From Fructobacillus pseudoficulneus (GTDB lineage: Bacteria > Bacillota > Bacilli > Lactobacillales > Lactobacillaceae), in NCBI RefSeq assembly GCF_900108455.1, contig NZ_FNWS01000002.1:124001-188000 (forward strand): a stretch of DNA of 64,000 nt, in the 5' to 3' direction. A model generated the notes under the pieces. That model saw only the letters and a program-made list of their open reading frames with translations. It was not told the origin of the DNA and did no database searches. This document shows, piece after piece, positions 59,172 through 64,000 of this stretch. Made by a program: the position numbers and the translations under genes. The stretch's first letter is position 1, and every line of letters begins with the position of its first letter.

Positions 59172-60709
59172 TAATTCCACTCCCCTCGTTGAATTTTCCT
59201 AGCTTGTTGTTTAATTTCAGTTGACAGGAAGTTGATCATTTCGTCAACCTTTTCCTCGTGCAGTCCTGCTTGACGAAGACGGTGGACGTTGACATGGTGG
59301 TCATCCAAATACGCCAACAACTCGCCCAGCGACTGACCATCGTAATGGTCTTGATCCATGGTAAAGAGCGAAACCGCTGCATTTGTCCAAGAAATCTGGT
59401 CAAGCATCGGCCACAGCTTACCATCGAGTTGCTTGGTAGCGGCTAAGTCCAACCGGCCCGTTAGGATATAGCGGACGTCAAGCGGCCAATCATAGTTTTG
59501 GCCACGGTGAGCAAATTCACCCTGAGCAGTAAAAGTCCCCAAATTAATAATTGGTTTAGCCAAAACCAGATGGCTGGCCCCAATTTTACCAGCATAGTAC
59601 ATCGCTGGATATGAACCCATCGAATAGCCGACAAAGATTACCTCATTTTTTTCAAGACCCAAGTCCTGCCGTGCCTGCTCAATTTTTTTAGTTACCAAAG
59701 CCTCATAGTCTTCGTTACCGACCATAAAGGCCCCCCCTTGGGCCCGGGGATCCGTAAATAAGAGACGAGGATAGCCAATATCTGCTAACGGCCCCATCAT
59801 CTCAAAGCCCTCAACGTGCAACCGGGTCCCGGCAAACAACACTACTAACGGTCCTTTTTTGCCACCACGATTGAAATAAGACAAGACTTCTTGACCATCT
59901 TCGGTTAAGTCGCGTTGCCCGCCTGGCAAAAAGTAACCCAGGCCATGGCGCGACTTGCGTTGGTGGACGTTATGCATATCAAGTGTCCCATGACCCTTGG
60001 CTAGCACCAAAATCTGGTAATCCTGGTACTTGGCCGGCGCCTTAATGGCCGTTACTTGGTCAATCGACTTTCCCTGCAGCATCTGCATTTGCTGTAAATT
60101 ACCATTATTGTAAAAGACAAAACAGAGGGCCACTTCCGCCTGTTCACTTCTTTGGTAATCAAAATAAATCAAATTTTCCTGACCGGGAATAAAGTCACCC
60201 GGATAGGTCTTCAAGGTTCCAACCTGAACAAAGTCTTTGCCAAAGTCACCGGACAATTGAACAGAAAACCGGCCAGTTCGTTCCAAGTGCCAACCATAAT
60301 TGGTCACGGGGACAAATTGGTCCTCTGAAAACCGAGTTGGGAAGCCCGCCTGACCTAAATAAAGGTCACGTAAAATTCGTTCCGAAACTTCGTCGGTCGT
60401 TTTTTCTTCAAAGTAAAAGGCACCACGCTGTTGCAAAGCCTGCTGTAATTCTGGATTAAAGTTTTGCAAATCACCCAGGTAAATCACCCGATACATCGGC
60501 CAATCCTGAACTTGACGGGCAATCACCAATGAATCGATGACTGGGTCAGTCAATAAGACATAAGTGTAGGCCAAAAAACTCGGGTCTTGTTGCCGAGCTA
60601 AAAGAACTGGTAAATCCAAACTCGTTGTGTAATGCCAGTCTAGGGCATCCGTTTGGATTTGATCAGTCCAATCCGTTCCTCCAATTTGTAAAATTGACAG
60701 ATGGGCCAT
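59171..60709 (-). CDS. asp2: Accessory Sec system protein Asp2 (O-acetyltransferase type)
   Basis: A 512-residue Asp2: begins SILQIGGTDW as expected, has the beta-rich middle (LNFVYFN-like VALCFVFYNNGNL), and an alpha/beta-hydrolase part with FVGYSMGSYPAMYYAGKIG holding the nucleophilic Ser. In Streptococcus gordonii this Ser-Glu-His enzyme acetylates GlcNAc on the exported adhesin as well as aiding export. AAAGGAGG lies 6 nt before the ATG. 49 nt after asp1. Confidence 0.9.
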   Translation of the reverse strand: MAHLSILQIGGTDWTDQIQTDALDWHYTTSLDLPVLLARQQDPSFLAYTYVLLTDPVIDSLVIARQVQDWPMYRVIYLGDLQNFNPELQQALQQRGAFYFEEKTTDEVSERILRDLYLGQAGFPTRFSEDQFVPVTNYGWHLERTGRFSVQLSGDFGKDFVQVGTLKTYPGDFIPGQENLIYFDYQRSEQAEVALCFVFYNNGNLQQMQMLQGKSIDQVTAIKAPAKYQDYQILVLAKGHGTLDMHNVHQRKSRHGLGYFLPGGQRDLTEDGQEVLSYFNRGGKKGPLVVLFAGTRLHVEGFEMMGPLADIGYPRLLFTDPRAQGGAFMVGNEDYEALVTKKIEQARQDLGLEKNEVIFVGYSMGSYPAMYYAGKIGASHLVLAKPIINLGTFTAQGEFAHRGQNYDWPLDVRYILTGRLDLAATKQLDGKLWPMLDQISWTNAAVSLFTMDQDHYDGQSLGELLAYLDDHHVNVHRLRQAGLHEEKVDEMINFLSTEIKQQARKIQRGEWN

Positions 60710-60758
60710 CGCGGTCCTCCTTTAAAATCCATTCCATCCAAAGCTGGTCAATCTCAGC

Positions 60759-62198
60759 CTAAATGTTCTGCAAAGCTGCCAGCCAGCGTTGACTTAACTT
60801 ATCTTTGGTAAAGTCTAATTGCAAGTCGAGGAGCTTTTGCTGGCTCATTTGCCAGTTTTCCTGATTCAAGAGCCACTCTAAACGATCGACCAGGTCCTTC
60901 GTACTTTGAATCTGCTGTGCATCTCCCAACTGGTAGGCCGTTTTCACCTTCGTTAACATTGGAACCGCATGGGCCAAAGCCTGCGCGTGCAAAGAAAGAT
61001 CGACCTGATCAGCCAAATCTAACACCACTGCGGCGGTATCCAAGTAGGCGTGCTGTTGCTGGCTATTTTGCCAATCAATTAAGACAAACTGGCTAGCCAG
61101 GACTTCCTGACGTTCTTCTGAAAGGTCACCAACTTGCTTGATTAAGTCGAGTTTGTCGGCCAATAACTGCTGGAAACCAACCTGCCACATATCGTTTTCA
61201 ACCACCAGGGTAAACTGCGGGTTCTTCATGGCAATTTCAAAGAGAGCGGTAAAAATATGGTTGGCATAGTCAGCAGACATCAAGCCCAGCCGCCAATAAC
61301 AAACAAATTGCCCCTTTGGCTGTGATTTTTTTTGTGACAAATCAACTTCATAGGGTCCCAAAACCAGGTTCTTGCTAGCGAGATGTTGGTCATCTAAGCG
61401 ATTTTGCCCGGAAACCGTGTCGAATTCTTCGATTTCCTTTCGACTAACCTCTTGGTTCAAATCGGCCCCAAAATTTGGATAGTCTAACACCAAGACTGGT
61501 TGGTGGCGTTGGATTTGCTCAGCAATCGCCAAATTATCCGCATTTGGTTCAACTAAGACCGTCTCGACTTCCTTAGCAGCCAGCAAATGTTCTACGACTA
61601 GGCCGCGAATTAATTCATTCATCGACGATAAGTTTTGTGTCGATCCGTCTGGCAACTGTGCTTCAACCAGGCCAGTCCGGTAATCTTGCTGTGCGACCAC
61701 AAAACCACTTTGGCTAAGGTAGGCAATTTCGATCAATTGATTATCATCGTAAGTCAGGACCCGCGAAACAAAGCCACGGTCGTCAATGGTTAGCTGTTTG
61801 TAGGGCTTGCCGTGCTGTAAAAGATCAATTCGATCAATCATGTCAGCCGCCGGATATGTGAAGTAAACCGTGGCATAGTGCGTTAAATCAGCCAAGACAA
61901 CAATCCGGTCATACATTCGGATAAATTGCGCCCCGGCCGGCCAAGTAAAGTCATCCAAACGAAGCGGCTTACAGTCAGTCAGCGTTACTTGCTGAAGGGC
62001 ATCAAAGGCCGACCAGTATTGAATCTTTTCGATTTCAGCTTGGGCCAACCATGAGCGGAATTTCGGCAAGTACTCCGACAAAACCGCCAATACCTGTTCA
62101 TCATTGCTTAAGAGCAGCTTCGTCAAGGCCAGGGTACTGTCAACCTGGTTTTTTGGATTTGAATTGTCATGCCATGTTGGCAATAATAATACGTTCAA
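60759..62198 (-). CDS. asp1: Accessory Sec system protein Asp1
   Basis: A 479-residue Asp1, a GT-B-fold protein without enzymatic activity in known cases. Family-like segments are the N-terminal NVLLLPTWHDN, YKQLTIDDRGFVSRVLTYDDNQ and YLSQSGFVVAQQDYRTG. Start codon TTG at 62198 with AAAGGAGAG 7 nt upstream. It lies 24 nt after gtfB. Confidence 0.85.
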   Translation of the reverse strand: MNVLLLPTWHDNSNPKNQVDSTLALTKLLLSNDEQVLAVLSEYLPKFRSWLAQAEIEKIQYWSAFDALQQVTLTDCKPLRLDDFTWPAGAQFIRMYDRIVVLADLTHYATVYFTYPAADMIDRIDLLQHGKPYKQLTIDDRGFVSRVLTYDDNQLIEIAYLSQSGFVVAQQDYRTGLVEAQLPDGSTQNLSSMNELIRGLVVEHLLAAKEVETVLVEPNADNLAIAEQIQRHQPVLVLDYPNFGADLNQEVSRKEIEEFDTVSGQNRLDDQHLASKNLVLGPYEVDLSQKKSQPKGQFVCYWRLGLMSADYANHIFTALFEIAMKNPQFTLVVENDMWQVGFQQLLADKLDLIKQVGDLSEERQEVLASQFVLIDWQNSQQQHAYLDTAAVVLDLADQVDLSLHAQALAHAVPMLTKVKTAYQLGDAQQIQSTKDLVDRLEWLLNQENWQMSQQKLLDLQLDFTKDKLSQRWLAALQNI

Positions 62199-62222
62199 AG
62201 TGCTCTCCTTTATGAACCGACA

Positions 62223-63059
62223 TTACTCGTCAAGTTGGTCTACTTTATTGAGGGGTAAACCGGCAGATTCCAAAATAGCGTAGTCTGCTGGTCGTACCAA
62301 GACCTTGGTAATCACGTGATTTTTCTGCAACAGAACTTCTTTTAGTGCCGGAATGATTTCTTGTTGCTCATCTAAAACGCCAGTCGGCAAGACCAAAGTT
62401 GTCCCAGGAATCGCCAAATCAAATTCTCGGCCAAAGCGGCTAATCTGGATTTGATAATTCTTTTTCGCCATCATCACCGCTTTTAAATAGTTTTCCGCGG
62501 AAGGGTATTGCTGGCCGCGTTGGTCAATCACCAAGTTCCGCAATCCTTGAAAATAAAAATCTTGCACTAAGATTTTTTTGGCATCCAAATAAAAATCGGA
62601 CTGTAACAGCTGACCGTTATGAAAATACTGTTTAGCAAAAAGCCGGCCATTACGCTGATAAATATCCTTGCGGTCAACCTGTCCAGCTGCCGTCAGCCAA
62701 GTGACAGCCTGCACCAGGCGATTCGAATTGGCAAACCAGCGCACATCGGCTAGGACCCGGCCAGATGAAACAATACTTTTGGACCAATCTTGGTTCACAA
62801 CTAGCTGCGCTTGGTTAGGCACCGGCAGGTCATAAAACCAGAGGCCCTCGCCATCGACTTGCTCTGCTAGGTAGGTTTGACTATACAAGTCATAAACCTG
62901 GTGTAACTCGAGCCCCAAATCAATGGCAATTTGGCAGGCATCCTCGTGGGGGCTAGCCAACCAGAGTTCATCTAGGTTGCCCGTCCGCACCTGCTCAATT
63001 TGCCAAGCAACGGCTGAATCAGTTTGTTCATCAAATGTATTGATTAATCCAACGCGCAT
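62223..63059 (-). CDS. gtfB: GtfB-like glycosyltransferase accessory subunit, short form
   Basis: Chaperone/adaptor subunit of the GtfA-GtfB O-GlcNAc transferase. The stretch RLVQAVTWLTAAGQVDRKD, then YQRNGRLFAKQYFHNGQLLQSDFY and LVIDQRGQQYPSAENYLKA matches the N-terminal domain of GtfB. It has only 278 residues, against about 440 in streptococci; the C-terminal GT-B half is missing. Overlaps (16 nt with gtfA, 24 nt to asp1) look tidy, with no sign of a frameshift. Confidence 0.75.
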   Translation of the reverse strand: MRVGLINTFDEQTDSAVAWQIEQVRTGNLDELWLASPHEDACQIAIDLGLELHQVYDLYSQTYLAEQVDGEGLWFYDLPVPNQAQLVVNQDWSKSIVSSGRVLADVRWFANSNRLVQAVTWLTAAGQVDRKDIYQRNGRLFAKQYFHNGQLLQSDFYLDAKKILVQDFYFQGLRNLVIDQRGQQYPSAENYLKAVMMAKKNYQIQISRFGREFDLAIPGTTLVLPTGVLDEQQEIIPALKEVLLQKNHVITKVLVRPADYAILESAGLPLNKVDQLDE

Positions 63060-64000
63060 GCAAGCCTCTTTTCCAAATCCACCCAGGCGGACTCGATTCG
63101 ATCCAATTGATAATTTTCAGCCACCTGGACAGCACCGGCAGACAAGGCATCATAGCCCGTAAAACAAGCTAAAATTGCGGCTGACAAATTGTTCACGTTT
63201 TGTTCACGACTCGCATCGTCAACAGCAAAATCAGCTAAATGGCCGTCCTGACCACTAGTGACCAATTCCTTTGCACCAAAGTCATTGGCATAAGAAGCAA
63301 TCGGTAAGGCCACCGATAAGGCCTCTAAATAGGTCAAACCAAATCCTTCCGAATAGGAGGCGGAGACAAAGACGTCATAGGGACGGATGTCCTTGGTTAC
63401 CTGTTGCGACAACCCGGCCAGCTTTACTCGGCTAGCCAAACCTGCATCCTTTGCCTGTTGAACTAACTTGTCCTTTTCGGCCCCGGCACCATAAATGGTT
63501 AAGATCACATCATGTCCCTGTCCAACTAAAATTTTCACGGCATCAATCATTTGATCCAAATGCTTTTCTTGGTGTAAGCGCGAAGCCGTCACCAGGCGCA
63601 TTTGACCGCCTGTCCATTGCTTAGCCGGCGCTACCGTCGTCACCCCACCGACCGGAATTACCACGATTTTATCGATGTTCGCCGCCTTGGTATAACCTTG
63701 TAGGTCACGGTGCATGGCCTCTTTTTGGGCCTTGGTGGCAACCACCAGCGCATCATACTGGTCCAAATGATCCAGTGAATACTGGTAAAAGTTATTAAAC
63801 AGCGGATGCCCACCTAAATTTTCAACGAAATGGTTGGCATGAACCATACCAACAATCTTTTGCTGACTACCACTTTTCTTTGCCCTAACCAAGGCTTCGT
63901 CGTAAAACGTGCCACGGTCAATAAAATAGGTACTTTGACCAAAGTGCTTGTCGAGTTGGGCCAGGAAGAAGGATACTAACTTTTCAAATGTCTGGAAAAA
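63044..64000 (-). CDS. gtfA: GtfA-like O-GlcNAc transferase of the accessory Sec locus (5' end outside window)
   Basis: The frame is open to the right edge, so the N-terminus is missing; about 318 residues are seen. GT-B fold, GT4 family: VHANHFVENLGG, ALVVATKAQKE, LVTASRLHQEKHLDQMI (donor site) and SASYSEGFGLTYLEALSVALPI with the E-x7-E pair. GtfA adds the first GlcNAc to Ser/Thr of the exported adhesin. It is the first visible gene of the operon; secA2, secY2 and the substrate gene may lie further upstream. Confidence 0.85.
   Translation of the reverse strand, partial: FFQTFEKLVSFFLAQLDKHFGQSTYFIDRGTFYDEALVRAKKSGSQQKIVGMVHANHFVENLGGHPLFNNFYQYSLDHLDQYDALVVATKAQKEAMHRDLQGYTKAANIDKIVVIPVGGVTTVAPAKQWTGGQMRLVTASRLHQEKHLDQMIDAVKILVGQGHDVILTIYGAGAEKDKLVQQAKDAGLASRVKLAGLSQQVTKDIRPYDVFVSASYSEGFGLTYLEALSVALPIASYANDFGAKELVTSGQDGHLADFAVDDASREQNVNNLSAAILACFTGYDALSAGAVQVAENYQLDRIESAWVDLEKRLACALD

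Overview
The window looks like chromosomal DNA from a heterofermentative lactic acid bacterium of the former Leuconostocaceae (Leuconostoc / Weissella / Fructobacillus / Convivina / Oenococcus side of the Lactobacillaceae). The reasons are a complete citrate fermentation locus with a divergent CitI-type regulator, a citrate-linked malic enzyme, CitX-CitG fusion and 2-hydroxycarboxylate transporters; a NadV salvage enzyme; T-box control of thrS; dnaG-rpoD; and accessory Sec (Asp) genes. I cannot fix the genus from sequence alone. There is no rRNA, CRISPR array, prophage or insertion sequence. Most genes are on the minus strand.

Layout. 1-2.9 kb: end of fni, then aroB and the DAHP synthase gene behind an attenuator whose leader peptide ends in Phe-Tyr-Ser-Tyr-Trp. 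3-5.8 kb: a small unknown gene, an aldo/keto reductase, and a short-chain dehydrogenase coupled to queT under a preQ1-I riboswitch. 5.9-9.3 kb: dnaG-rpoD behind a perfect consensus promoter. 9.3-20 kb: an accessory surface region with two BspA-like LPxTA proteins (one interrupted by a nonsense codon), two helical surface proteins with KxYKxGKxW-like signal peptides, and two paralogous 2HCT transporters. 20-28.6 kb: the citrate locus (mae-citCDEF, citXG, an alpha/beta hydrolase, citP; citI divergent).

28.7-41.5 kb is mostly housekeeping: brnQ, an aldo/keto reductase-SGNH hydrolase-prs operon with an unusual Prs, recD2, a histidine phosphatase with a DUF1831 protein, an RNA m5C methyltransferase, map, a D,D-carboxypeptidase and upp. 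41.7-54.5 kb: tRNA-Arg(CCU), an ECF S component, a fructosamine kinase behind a 36-residue small ORF, a leaderless gene coupled to nadV, DedA, an amino-acid permease, thrS with its T-box, a 38-residue microprotein, a flavodoxin, YebC, a PgpA-like protein, and serC-serA behind a structured attenuator. 54.7-57.7 kb: tRNA-Leu(CAG), TauE/SafE, PAP2 phosphatase and an NAD(P)-binding protein.

57.7 kb to the end is an accessory secretion/glycosylation operon (gtfA-gtfB-asp1-asp2-asp3) entering from the right edge. secA2 and secY2 are not in the window. The two surface proteins at 15.6-18.5 kb carry the signal-peptide class usually exported and O-glycosylated by such a system, so they are plausible clients 40 kb away. 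Citrate would enter by CitP, be split by CitDEF (activated by CitC and CitXG), and the oxaloacetate decarboxylated by the malic enzyme homologue, with CitI as the switch.
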